DNA of 64,000 bases from Siphonodentalium dalli (Eukaryota; Mollusca; Scaphopoda; Gadilida; Siphonodentaliidae). How positions within the stretch are numbered: position 1 is the stretch's first letter; the number at the start of each line of letters is the position of its first letter. The position numbers and the translations under genes are program-made. The notes under the pieces were generated by a model that had not been told where the DNA came from, made no database searches, and saw only the letters and a list, made by a program, of their open reading frames with translations. The stretch spans positions 102,259,319 through 102,323,318 of the forward strand of contig CP136066.1 of NCBI GenBank assembly GCA_032622095.1. The letters run 5' to 3'. Positions 47,641 through 58,246 of the stretch are shown here, piece after piece.

Positions 47641-49246
47641 ATACATTTTGACCGACTTCCGTATTCATTGTTCGCAGCGTGTTGGCATTAAAATTAGCCG
47701 TCATATTGGGCGTCATCTTGGATTTTGGTTGTCTACTAAGACCAGATGTGGATGCAAATTTTACATTTTATGTTTCTTCGTTGTATTCAACACAAAGTAA
47801 TTCCGAACGATTTGCTTAATTCTTTGCATTCTGGATTATAGTCACAAGTGCCGCCATTATGTGGACGTTTGTGACTGGGTGTTGATTACGTTTTTGTTTA
47901 CTAATTCTCCAACTGATAAGATAGACTAACGGTGAAACTACTGTACCCTATGAGATATCGTCTATGTAGTCACTTCAATGATATACAATATGCCACAGGG
48001 GACGTTCCATTTTAGTTCGTTTGTATGTGCGTTCGCTAAGTGGTACAATTAAATTGGACGCCATATTGGACGCCATTTTGTTGTATCTTACTATTCTAAT
48101 AGTGAATATGGATGGAAATTCATACCTGTCACTTCGTATGTGTGTTGTACATTAAATAAAACAAAATACTGCGCATAATGATATCACTCGTGGTTCCAAT
48201 CCCAGTCGATAACTTTATTTCGAATTTTATGACATTGGATGGAGGGATACAGTTCTACCTATTAGCTTACCAATTGAAAAGATGTATTAATGGTCAAATT
48301 AATGTTTGATATGAAATGTTATTCTATGTAGTCACTACAATAATATAGATTTTACCACTGGGGACTTTCCTTTTCGGGATTTTTCCTATGTCGCTCCACA
48401 GAGTCTTAAAATAAAAACTGAAGGCCATATTGGACGCCATCTTGGATTTTGATACTCTTCTAATGGTGAATATGGTTGGAAATTCGAATTTTACATTTGT
48501 TATGTGTGTTCTACACGAAATAAAAGGAAATACTACGCACTATTCTATCATTCTGGGATCCAATCCCAGGCGATGGCTATACTCAGCATTTTATGACATT
48601 GGGGGAGGGGTAAGTTTTTTCCAATTAATTACAATATTTGTAGGGATAGGGTAATAAAATTAATACCTTCGGGTAGAAAATACTCCATTCTTTCCAAACA
48701 TATATGACAAGATAAGCTCAATCCAGCGTGCTAGTTTTGTACAGAGTTGACGGGCGACAGTTTCTCTGAATCGTCATGATTTTTTGACGCATAACGTTAC
48801 ATTCTCTACCATGACGTCGTGAAATCTCAAACAAACCAGAAAAAATAAGAAGGTTCCCATCTAGTATTACCATGTACCACAAAATAACAAATAAAACGTT
48901 CTGTTTTTTGTGATGTGCTTAACTTTTAACCAATTGTGTATAGCTGGCCAACCGCTGAAAACAGGCTAATTTTTCGGTAGGGTACCTCCACAAATAATCT
49001 TACCATACATAGCTGCCACCAATTCCGGCAAGGCCAAGAATCATTTCCATAAATGATATATATTTACCTTCCAGAAAAGGTTGGTTTCAACTTGTTCTAC
49101 CGAGGGTAGGGGTATCCGACCACTTTTGGCGTTTGGCCGCTCCTCTAATACTGTATGTTGTATTATAATTGTAAGCGTTTTAGAGCATGTCAATGTATTT
49201 ACGCTATATAAAATAAATTATTATTATTAAAATTATTAATACATAC

Positions 49247-49513
49247 CACTGTGGTAGTCGTGACCTCTTGTATTATTCTCGTCGTCGACGTCGTCGTCTG
49301 GTTGGTGCCTAACGCCTGACTTTCGTCGTCATCCGAAGACGTTACAACTGCCACTATTATAATCACTATTAACAGTAATAACAGTATCCCTATAATTATA
49401 CCAATCTTAACACATAGCGGTTTGTCGTGACTGACCCGTATTAACCGGTCTCTGGACGCCGACATACTTTGTGTGAGTTTGTCCATCCTTCTTGGTAAGT
49501 CATCATGCGACAT
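49247..49513 (-). CDS. Exon 1 of a type II membrane-protein gene: cytoplasmic tail, TM segment, Thr-rich stalk
   Basis: ATG at 49513 opens 89 codons to a donor GTG/GTATGT at 49246, phase 0. Residues 1-34 (MSHDDLPRRMDKLTQSM ...) are basic and hydrophilic. Residues 35-58 (VKIGIIIGILLLLLIVII ...) are one strong hydrophobic segment with no N-terminal signal position, so a signal-anchor with the N-terminus inside is expected. Residues 59-89 are acidic, then Thr-rich (NQTTTSTT, QEVTTTTV), typical of an O-glycosylated stalk, with an NQT glycosylation site. The Thr-rich tract continues in phase in the exon at 20519-20695. The first intron would hold most of the repeats between 20.7 and 49.2 kb. Promoter and 5' UTR not defined; a LINE relic lies about 100 bp upstream. 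Confidence 0.75.
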
Positions 49514-49615
49514 ACAAGATACTATAGAGCAGCAACGTGAAACTAATTGAACTGCATGTGTACACGCGTAGGCAAATACATGATGATTGTTTGGTTTCGG
49601 CAGTGAATCGGCCTA

Positions 49616-50875
49616 TTGTTACTGGGAGTAAAAAACCAACCAACAACAGAATCAACATCCGTAAAAACGACAGAGATATGTGATAAAACAACGAAAGAAG
49701 TAGTATTACCAGAACAATTGAGTGTACATGAGATCAGAAACTGGATGAAACACATCGCAGAAATGTTAGAAAAGGTGATAACAAATATGGATAAATTTGA
49801 AGAACAAATAAATAGCAGGTGGATCAGCGGTTCAAGAATTTTGACCAAAAAATTTGCGCAAAGATGAAGAAACAAACATATAACTGACATGGATAGAAGA
49901 ATACATAAAGTAGATGATACAGTATCAAAACTGGAAAAGCAAGCAAGGACGCCGGAAGCACCAAAGGGCAAGGGGGCAAGCCAGTCAGGAGGGCACTTTT
50001 CAGGTACCCACTGGACTCTCCTAGCTGCACCAGGGCAAGGGGGGGGGGGGGGGCAAATGCCCCTGCATGCAATCCGTCTCTGGTGTCCCTGAAAGCAAGT
50101 GACTAAATGTGAAGATAAAATATCAATGCAGAAAGGAGAAACATACTCACAAATAGAGGAATTTAGGAGGACAGCGGAGAAACAGTTCAGCAAATTTAGA
50201 GACAAACAATAAGTTTGAACAACAAAAAACAGTTCAGCAAATTTAGAGACAACAATAAGTTTGAACAACAAAAAAGAGAGATAAAAAATTAAAGAAAATA
50301 CTGGAAACATCGATCCCCGAGAAATTATGCAAACTCCAATATACATACGGACGACGGGTAAAAAAAACATTGGCGAGAACAAAGACTACAATGACGTTTT
50401 GGCAAATGTACCGGAGCCAACGACACATGGTGCATGATTCTGATGATTCGCGCAAAGAAGATTGGAAAACCATTTCAAAAATATAGTACGGAAAATGACT
50501 AAGTGTAATGAAGATGATGTTCTGTAATTTTACAGAATAGTTGGTATAGTAGAAAACAAAAATCGACCAGTTAAACTTCTGTTAAAATCAAGACTTATAC
50601 GAGATCAAATGATCAGTGATGCGGAAAGATACAATACAGGTAAATGCACACAACCAGGACCATCAAAAGTATATATCAACCAAGACCACACACGAATCGA
50701 AATGGGTACATTTTGCAAACTACGAACTCAACTAAAGAACAGAAAAAAGAAATATCAAAAAACAGACCTTCCGTTTGGAAGAAGGACAATTTGTAAAATC
50801 TTAATTTTAATATTTGTTTTTTATTATTGTGACAACAAAAAAGTTAAATATCCATGTAAATACGGGAACTAAGAG
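49616..50875 (+). mobile_element. LINE ORF1-like relic
   Basis: Plus-strand frames read VHEIRNWMKHIAEMLEKVI (coiled-coil-like), then DMDRRIHKVDDTVSKLEK, and further on RPVKLLLKSRLIRDQMIS and VYINQDHTRIEM with a Lys/Arg-rich end (KNRKKKYQKTDLPFGRR). Coiled coil, then an RNA-binding domain with the INQDHT-type motif, is the layout of non-LTR retrotransposon ORF1 proteins. It is broken by stops near 49865 and 50210, a frame change before 50530, and a 148-bp insertion at 49944. Confidence 0.65.
49944..50091. mobile_element. 148-bp hAT-like MITE inside the LINE relic
   Basis: Inverted ends CAAGGACGCCGGA and CAGGGACACCAGA (as complement). The 8-bp direct repeat AAAGCAAG lies at 49936-49943 and 50092-50099. 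It contains a G run of about 14 bases. The LINE frame resumes after it. Confidence 0.85.
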
Positions 50876-50879
50876 TCAG

Positions 50880-51820
50880 ACAGATTCGTTCCTAATACAT
50901 GATGATGATGAAAATGTATTTGTTTTTGTTTTTTAGAAACAAGTGCAGCGCACAGAGTACCCCCACAACGGTGGCTTTCCGCTGAGGTTTCTTAATTTTC
51001 TGATTTCTAATTCGAAAGATGTATCAATCTGGCCTGTAATGACTGAAAAAAACTTGTATAGCATGTATAGATACCCTTCATCCCATTTCTAACAATACAA
51101 AAGTCCATTCACATCCTATATATCTAAGAAAACGGATATACAGGGATGGGCGCATTTTACACTATAATACGACCTTAAATTTGGAAACAAATGAATGGAC
51201 AAAATATGTTACACATGGATTATGTTTTCCCCATGCTACATAATGGTCATACTAAAGATCATTCAAACATGACCAAAGATGACTGCGATATATAATTATG
51301 GAGATCCAAAGCTGACATAGATGAATTTTCACTTTTCACACTAAGTCCCATAACTCATCAAAAATGTATGGACGAAAACCATTCTATGTAAATATCCTTT
51401 CCCCCAATTGTGGTTCATCGGCATATCAAAGATCATTGAAATCCGACCACCGATGGCTGAGATAGCTAGAGCTCCAAATTTCGGACGGATCGCGGACAAA
51501 CTTTTCACATCATTTCAATCCCCAAAGGTGGTTCGTCAGCATATTAAAGACAATTCGAACCGACCACCGGTGACTGAGATATAAAGCTCCAACTCATGTA
51601 AATCAGATCCCACGCAAAGGTGCAGGTGTTTGAGAACGCTGGTACGGCACTTATGTTGCCCTATGGCATCCTAAATTGCGTCATTTTTGTTTTCATCTTC
51701 TTTGTAAATACTCAAATATAGAGATGCCATGTCTTGGCAATAATGTCTATACATGGCACGTACAGTTCTAAGCTCTTCTTAGAAACATGGTCAATGGTAC
51801 AGCAAAACGACTGCTATATA
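50880..51820. other. Intergenic, decayed repeats only
   Basis: 51400-51600 has two diverged copies of a motif set (GTGGTTC(A/G)TC(G/A)GCATAT, AAAGATCATT / AAAGACAATT, CCGACCACCG). No exon-like frame. Confidence 0.4.
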
Positions 51821-52595
51821 CACTCTAAATCCAGTTGTGTAAAATTTTACCCAACGCAATGGTGCATATACATGTAGCACCACGCGAACGTTGGGTAAAT
51901 TTTACCCAATGTCAGGCAATGATTTTACCCAACGCATATATGCAATAATTTACGGGTACAAAAAAATCCCCCAACGCAGAAGGGAAATTAATATTGGGTA
52001 AATTGTTACCCTGCGTTAAGTAAAAAATACATGCATATATAGTGTATATCCACAATTGTACATACATGTAGTTAGTTCTTTATTCTCATTGTATTTTGTC
52101 AATTTGAGATAATATGTGTTATCTACTATATATTTTGGGTCTTCTGTCTGTCTGTTTGTTTGTTTGCAATGGCCGGGAAAACTGCCGGACGGGATTTCGA
52201 CGAAATTTGATACCAAGGGGTACTTTTATCCGGGGAGTGTTTTGGACGGGTCAAATCGTGACCCCGACCTGACCTTGACCTTCAAACTGGTCAATTCAAG
52301 GTCAAATCGCGCCTTTCGACGGGATTTCGACGAAATTTAATACCTAGGGATACTTTTGTCCGGGGAGTGTTTTGGACGGTCAAATCGTGACCCCGACCTG
52401 ACCTTGACATTCAAAATGGTCAGTTCAAGGTCAAATCGCGCCTTTCGACGGATTTCGATGTTATTTAGCCCGGACGAAGTCGGGTCACCCTGCTAGTATG
52501 TTATATTATGTTATAATCGTTTTGGAGGAAATAAGATAAAATAATAATATGCACCATTGTGCTGGGTAAAATTTTACCCAACGCGATTTAGAGTG
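51821..52595. mobile_element. TA-flanked element with CACTCTAAATC ends, containing a Helitron
   Basis: Left end CACTCTAAATC after TA (51819-51820); right end GATTTAGAGTG before TA (52596-52597). Several ATTTTACCCAACGC motifs and their complements lie inside. About 400 bp without the nested Helitron. The TA duplication suggests a Tc1/mariner-type MITE. Its right end runs straight into the 33-bp minisatellite. Confidence 0.8.
52122..52496 (+). mobile_element. Helitron-like element (375 bp) nested in the TA-flanked element
   Basis: Starts TCTACTATATATTTTGGG after A52121, ends with the GGACGAAGTCGGG stem and CTAG before T. The interior has two GACGGGTCAAATCGTGACC modules and GACCTTGACCTTC motifs, closest to the element at 6524. 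Confidence 0.85.
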
Positions 52596-53190
52596 TATGT
52601 TGCATGGTGGATATGTTGATTTAGAGTGTATGTTGAATGGTGGATTGTTGATTTAGAGTGTATGTTGAATGGTGGATATGTTGATTTAGAGTGTATGTTG
52701 CATGGTGGATATGTTGATTTAGAGTGTATGTTGAATGGTGGATATGTTGATTTAGAGTGTATGTTGCATGGTGGATATGTTGATTTAGAGTGTATGTTCA
52801 ATGGTGGATATGTTGATTTAGATTGTATGTTGGATGGTGGATATGTTGATTTAGAGTGTATGTTGCATGGTGGATATGTTGATTTAGAGTGTATGTTGAA
52901 TGGTGGATATGTTGATTTAGAGTGTATGTTGCATGGTGGATATGTTGATTTAGAGTGTATGTTGAATGGTGGATATGTTGATTTAGAGTGTATGTTGAAT
53001 GGTGGATATGTTGATTTAGAGTGTATGTTGAATGGTGGATATGTTGATTGAGAGTGTATGTTGCATGGTGGATATGTTGATTTAGAGTGTATGTTGCATG
53101 ATGGATATGTTGATTTAGAGTGTATGTTGCATGGTGGATATGTTGATTTAGAGTGTATGTTGCATGGTGGATATGTTGACTTAGTTATTA
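52585..53190 (+). repeat. 33-bp minisatellite grown from a transposon end, about 18 units
   Basis: The unit is GATTTAGAGTG + TATGTTG(C/A)ATGGTGG + ATATGTT. The first 11 bases are exactly the terminal repeat of the element ending at 52595; the rest is its flank. One unit near 52650 is 3 bp short. Because 33 is a multiple of three, a frame stays open (unit peptide YVDLECMLHGG); I do not count it as a gene. Confidence 0.9.
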
Positions 53191-53329
53191 CTTTCCTGAA
53201 ACAAAGCGAGTCGGTGCCGCCAACGATTCCGCATCCAATTTAAGAGCATAAACATATTATTAGCATGTTCCTATACCAGAAAAATAACAAGAGGTACCAT
53301 GGGCAGAACGGAACTCAATCTTGAAAAGT

Positions 53330-54060
53330 AAAAAGGGACCACGTGTCCCCCCGAAAGGTGGCTTTTTATTAAGGATAGTTTTTTTTAGCTCTGTCAAAAT
53401 TCATCGGACCGTGACCAAATTCAAACTTGGCCTCTGTGCTCTGAAATTTGAACCATGTACCAAATATCAAGAGATTCAGTTTAATTTAAAAACAATCAGA
53501 TAACTAAAAGTAAAATTATCATCCGGAAACCAAAATAATTGGCAAATTTTGAGTCGACAAAGACCATAACTCCGGCAAAAATGGGCGGACCAAACCCAAA
53601 TTCGAACTTGACCTGTATCTCCATGTGGTTAATCCACGTAATAAATTAAAAAAAACAATCAAATTAGAAAAACTAAAGTTATCATCCGGAAACCAAAATA
53701 ATCGACAAATTCTAAGTCGAAAAGGGGCCATAACTCCGGCATATTTGGCGGACCGAACCCACTTTCGAACTTGACCCGAATATTCGAATTTGAGCTCATA
53801 AACTCACACACCAAAGTTGGCTTCTATCCAAAACCCCCAAATAAAGTTATCATCTGAAAACTTTCCGAACGGACGGACATATTCTAAGTCGAAAAGGGGC
53901 CATAACTCCGGCAAAACTGGCGGACCGAACCCATATTCGATCTTGACTTGTGTTTTAAGCTGATGAACTCACATACCAAGTTTGGTTTAGATCCGATAGC
54001 CCAAAATAAGTTCTCATCCGGAAACTTTCCGAACGGACGTTCGTATACTCGAATACGAGA
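53330..54060 (+). repeat. Diverged tandem repeat, units of about 150 bp
   Basis: Four units with CCATAACTCCGGCAAAA, GGCGGACC(A/G)AACCCA, TTCGAACTTGACC and AAGTTATCATCCGGAAAC. Related to 38210-38775. Confidence 0.75.
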
Positions 54061-54565
54061 GTGCACCTGTGATTTTTTTTCTATTGTTCTCCGACTTGTG
54101 GGTTGGAGAGAAGTGGGTTTTTTAAAGAACGTTCATAAAATACCCTCCATGCTTATTATCATAGCATCCTTGTATATGTGTTCTTTCATTCTTTATTTCA
54201 CCATATCAGGAAAACGATGTTACAGGCCTCAAAAGAGGTCTTTGGCAAATCTAAATGATTCAAATCCCAGCAATCTACAGGGAGTATTTGGGTATAGACA
54301 AATATCTTAACATAATTTAACAGTTGTTGTGTAAATTATTGTGCAAACCTAACCCAATCTAGATTGATTCTTCGACCGTTTTGCAACAACGAAAACGCAA
54401 CCATTACGGAAATATGTTTAAATAAATAAACTATTATGTTCTTGAATGTTTCATAGACTTTGTATTTTTGTTATCGAATCGTTCAGATTTGCCAAAGTCC
54501 ACACAAATTACAATTTGAGAAAAAGAAGGGTACCTTTTCCTAACAGTATCGCTTTACCCCAGTAG
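54061..54565. other. Intergenic, nothing recognised
   Basis: No exon-like frame and no repeat match. Confidence 0.35.
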
Positions 54566-54616
54566 TTATATATAAATAAACAGGACCCACCAACATCATA
54601 TCATTATAACAGGACC
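54566..54616 (+). repeat. Isolated 51-bp piece of the 1-6523 satellite
   Basis: TTATATATAAATAAACAGGA then CCCACCAACATCAT and TCATTATAACAGGACC, matching the satellite near 2678-2730 and 7125. It is preceded by TAG, as the satellite is after the Helitron at 7124. Confidence 0.8.
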
Positions 54617-55337
54617 AGGGGTGCATGTGTCTGCAGATTGGCTTGAGTATTTTTGTATAACTTGGAGTGTACCATATAACTAGCATTTCTTCGCCCAGAA
54701 GATAACACTAAATATAGCACTGCGTGTCACTTGTCACTGTTGCTATAATATGGTATAATGAAGAGCGTTTATGATAATAAACAACATATTTGTTTTGGCA
54801 GCTTGACCTGTCATTCGGTACCTAATTCCACGGGTCTACTCGCCGCCTTAACCAGAATGTTGTCGTTTTGGGATTGAGCTATAGACAGAGAAACACTCAA
54901 AATTTCACAAAAACGAATAATCATTCAGGTTAGCTCAAACATTATCTTGGCAATTTCACTAACTAACACCTTGTGTCAACAGGAGCAACGACCATTCATC
55001 GGGGTCTATACGCTTGTCTTAACACAACATGCGTAGCATCGTCAAACACGTGAGTAAACGATATAGGGGGAAACAAAGAATAGACAAGAAAGCATCATTC
55101 GAAAGAACAAACACGAGAGTATGAGTAATGTGTTCGGCATGTTTCAAAAGGAAGAGTCTTATCATGACTGAATTTGTCACTCCTACCGGTTTTTGTTTTG
55201 TGTGGTACCCGTGTGATAAAAAGTTTCCCATGCAGGATGAGGAAATTTGTGATAAAGTTATACCCAGGATTAGAATTGTCATAAGGTTACCCATGCAGGT
55301 TAATCAAATGTCATGTATAGCAGCCATGTATTCATTT
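54617..55337. other. Intergenic, nothing recognised
   Basis: No exon-like frame with splice sites; one weak open frame at 55128-55454 on the plus strand runs into a repeat. Confidence 0.35.
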
Positions 55338-55763
55338 AAAGTTACTCAATCCGATTCGATGGTCCCCCACATCATCAGATTCCAACAACAACTACGTTTT
55401 TTTACATGTTGCTCCAGAAACTGTTATCAGAATCGATTAATTGTTCAAAAATAATGGTAACCACAATCAACTATATAGAATATTAAAGAATATTATAGTA
55501 TAACATTGCCCAAAACCTGTTATTTATCAACATTTTGTTCAACGAAATTGTGCCGGATTGTCAAATATCTGACACAAAAAGCCACTTTATTTTAGAGTTA
55601 TCCATCTTCATCCGTAATTTGGTCCGAGACCGTCTTCTCGTCGACCTTTTACTGGGCCACTTTAAATTATCGGTGGTGAAAAATAATAGATTTCAAAAAT
55701 CGATATTTGATCACTCTGAACTTTGTTCTCGAATCAAATATTTTTGACCACCAATGCATCTTT
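55338..55763 (-). mobile_element. MITE with AAAGGTACTCAATC ends, copy 1
   Basis: AAAGTTACTCAATCCGATTC at the left and GATGCATCTTTAAG at the right. The interior (CAGAATCGATTAATTG, AAACCTGTTATTTATCAAC, TGACACAAAAAGCCAC, TGGTGAAAAATAATAGA) matches 62246-62688 in reverse. Confidence 0.75.
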
Positions 55764-56262
55764 AAGAAATGAATGTAGTGAGTGTGTGTGTTATTGGGGT
55801 GTACGGCGCTGTGGTCGATGGGGTACATTAAACACGCACCACAATCAGTCCAATATAAGATTTCCAAGCACTTAGCAACGATAACGTGATTGACAAAAAT
55901 AACTGGCTGAACTTTGAAAAGCACTCGAATTATTCTGATGACCACTTTTAATGATTATTTCAGATTAGGTCAACAATTTGTGGTTGTGTTTGTGTTACAG
56001 TCTATGTTATTGGGATATAAAATGGGTGACCAAAATTGGCAGTTGGCCAATCACTGAACATGATTTAGTGTAACACAGACAGGCTATGTAAATGTTTTAA
56101 TATCAAAATGAACGCCCCCCCCCCCCCCCCATACTAATATCTATAACCTAATGACAAATACATGAGCACCATCACTTCGCAAAAATAAATTTAAGAGAGT
56201 ACTCAAATGGAATTTAATTGGACAGTAAATTTACCTGAGTCAACGTCCATTGTAAATTTGAT

Positions 56263-56748
56263 TAAAGGTACTCAATCCGATAAAACTCCTCTCAATTACT
56301 ATTTCAATGGCTTCGGGGGTCAAAAATATTTGATTCGAGTCGAGGAAGTCACCCATCAAAGCTCAGATTTGTTAGATATCGATTTTAGAAATCTAGTATT
56401 TTTCATTATCAGGAATACTTTCTGGCCCAGAACTCAGTCATAATTGCGTTATTATTACCACTTGATTTTAGAGTTATCCATTCTTGTCTGTTTGAATAGA
56501 GTTTTGGTGTACACATCTCGAGCAGGATACGAAATTGAAGGCAATTATTAGAACTCAACTCGAGAATATAACAAATTAAAAAAATCAATATCTAATAACT
56601 CTGAGCTTTGTTTGATGGGTTCCTTGACTCGAATCAAATATTTTTTACCCCCAAAGCCAAAGAAATAGTAATATAGGACCCTCTGATCGGATTGTTGTTG
56701 TTGGAATCTGTTGAGATGGGGACCCTCTGTTCGGATTGAGTACCTTTA
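56263..56748 (+). mobile_element. MITE with AAAGGTACTCAATC ends, copy 2, foldback form
   Basis: AAAGGTACTCAATCCGA at the left and its complement TCGGATTGAGTACCTTT at the right. It carries two inverted inner copies of the TTTGATTCGAGTC...CATCAAAGCTCAGA segment (56320-56365 and 56600-56645), so the element folds on itself. Confidence 0.8.
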
Positions 56749-56929
56749 ATCTGTGTAACTTGAACACGTTTTTTGGGGGGGAACCTGGGTGTTCGGGAAT
56801 AGTGCTGGTCATGAAAGTGGTGACAGTCGGATGAGAGAGATGATGGTATTCCTACATCATATCATTGGAGTTTATGTGCAAAATATGTTTTTTCATACCA
56901 AAAGTAGAATATTTTCCTACTTGGACTAC

Positions 56930-57110
56930 TTTCCGTCATATATTTGTAGTGAAATTGCCAAAAGTTGGAAACTGTGCCACCACCATGAGTTGGAAACATT
57001 CCAACCACAGAATATGTTAGGTTGAGAATTCCCAATGACATATCCTTGAAGGGGTGCATTTGGAAATTCCAGGACACACTCCAACGGAGGTCATCTAGCC
57101 ATGTCCCTGG
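56930..57110. repeat. Possible hAT end fragment
   Basis: AGTTGGAAAC, CATTCCAACC and a right edge CTAGCCATGTCCCTG at 57096-57110 resemble the interior and end of the hAT-like element at 33618-34850. Its left end was not found. Confidence 0.45.
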
Positions 57111-57329
57111 TTGCTGGAATACTTCTGCGACCTTGTGGCGATGCTGTATGGGAGAATTCATATTAATTAATATTTTTACCGTTTATTGCTCCACCACATT
57201 GGAATGGTACTGTATACTATATACAATAAATTATACAAAACACAAATATATACAATATATATATGCGCACCTCGGACATTGGTGATACTTCTGCTAATCG
57301 TAATCAGGGCCGTAACTTGATTTTAATGG

Positions 57330-57540
57330 GGTACACTCAATCCGGCCATTTATGGGACCATCTCCTGTTATACTCAACATTTAATAACATATGCAACAGA
57401 TGAATGAATTGGAGCCTTGGGTAAGTGCAAAATACACCCATAGTGTCTATGAACGATGCAAACAACATGGTAATTAAAATTATGATGAAAATGAATTTAT
57501 GACTCCATTTGACAAGCCTGAAAAATGGTGACTGAAGTCA
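57330..57540. repeat. Diverged partner of the MITE at 58850-59070
   Basis: GGGACCATCTCCTGTTATAC, TGCAAAATACACCCAT, AACGATGCAAACAACATGG and GAATTTATGACTCCA occur in the same order at 58865-59030. Confidence 0.65.
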
Positions 57541-57649
57541 GTTGAACCCTTGTGTCTTCTCAACAGTCATATGTATAACGGGGACTGGATTCATAATGAG
57601 CTAGCTAAAATTGATATAGCTCATTTGTATATGTTTGTGAGTTATTTAT

Positions 57650-57909
57650 CCCTTTCATGACTGGAATTTACTGAACTTTTGCACAAAAAAACCCTGTGTC
57701 AATGCATTCTCTTATATAAGCGAGTCACCCATAGGCGCCTCGGATATATAAGAGAATGCATTAACCTAACACAATATTTACCTTGACCGTGTAAGCCAGT
57801 GCATTCTCTTATATATGCGAGGCTCCATATGGGAGACTCGCATATATAAGAGAATTCACTGGCACATGGTCTTTGATGCTGCACCAGAGCAGCTCCCGTC
57901 ATGAAAGGG
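57650..57909. mobile_element. MITE with TTAT duplication, CCCTTTCATGA ends and palindromic cores
   Basis: TTAT at 57646-57649 and 57910-57913; ends CCCTTTCATGAC and complement of CCCTTTCATGACGG. Two palindromic cores related to those of the TTAA and TA elements are inside (57697-57770 and about 57790-57872). Confidence 0.8.
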
Positions 57910-58246
57910 TTATATATGTGAAGAAACCGATGAATGCTCACTTCGACGTGTGACATGTAATGGACCCTCCATGGTAATGGTCAGTGTTATGAGATCAAAC
58001 CTATAGTAATCCATCACTAGTGTACGTTCCGTTGATCAAATTAGTTTGATAAACGCAGGGAATATATATACACGAACAAAAACAGGTAATACATATACGC
58101 GCACACACGCAGGGAACACTATATATAATATACATACAAGCGCAATATACATGTATACGTCCCGGGGAAAAATCATAAGAAAAAAATAGTTATCCATTTT
58201 ATTTGTTTTCGGTGTTGAATACTAAACACGTTCCATGGTATCCATT

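Larger units (their letters stand above)
41391..49144. mobile_element. Giant foldback element with long inverted arms (7.75 kb)
   Basis: The left end AGGAGCGGCCAAA is matched by TTTGGCGTTTGGCCGCTCCT at the right. The arms can be followed inward for at least 1.1 kb (41391-42555 against about 48000-49144) with many exact matches, for example GACGGGCGACAGTTTCTCTG at 48749 and its complement near 41780. Further in, both arms become arrays of about 370-bp sub-units that each carry AAGATGGCG(T/C)CCAATATGGC, a GTGGTA...TATTAT box, a CATTTCATATCAAACATTA box and TTCAATGTCATAAAATTCGAA. These can be followed to about 45080 on the left (past a Helitron cluster) and to about 47640 on the right. No transposase frame was found. 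Confidence 0.8.

Noticed and set aside
47640-48660. Possible separate MITEs with GGACGCCATATTGG ends
   Set aside because: They align as sub-units of the right arm of the giant foldback, mirrored in the left arm.
49543-50382. 279-codon minus-strand frame
   Set aside because: It is the opposite strand of the LINE ORF1 relic and its hAT-like insert; hydrophobic content comes from the complement of Lys/Glu codons.
52626-53243. Repeat protein with YVDLECMLHGG units
   Set aside because: Comes from the 33-bp minisatellite, which derives from a transposon end. No start context, promoter or domain supports a gene.
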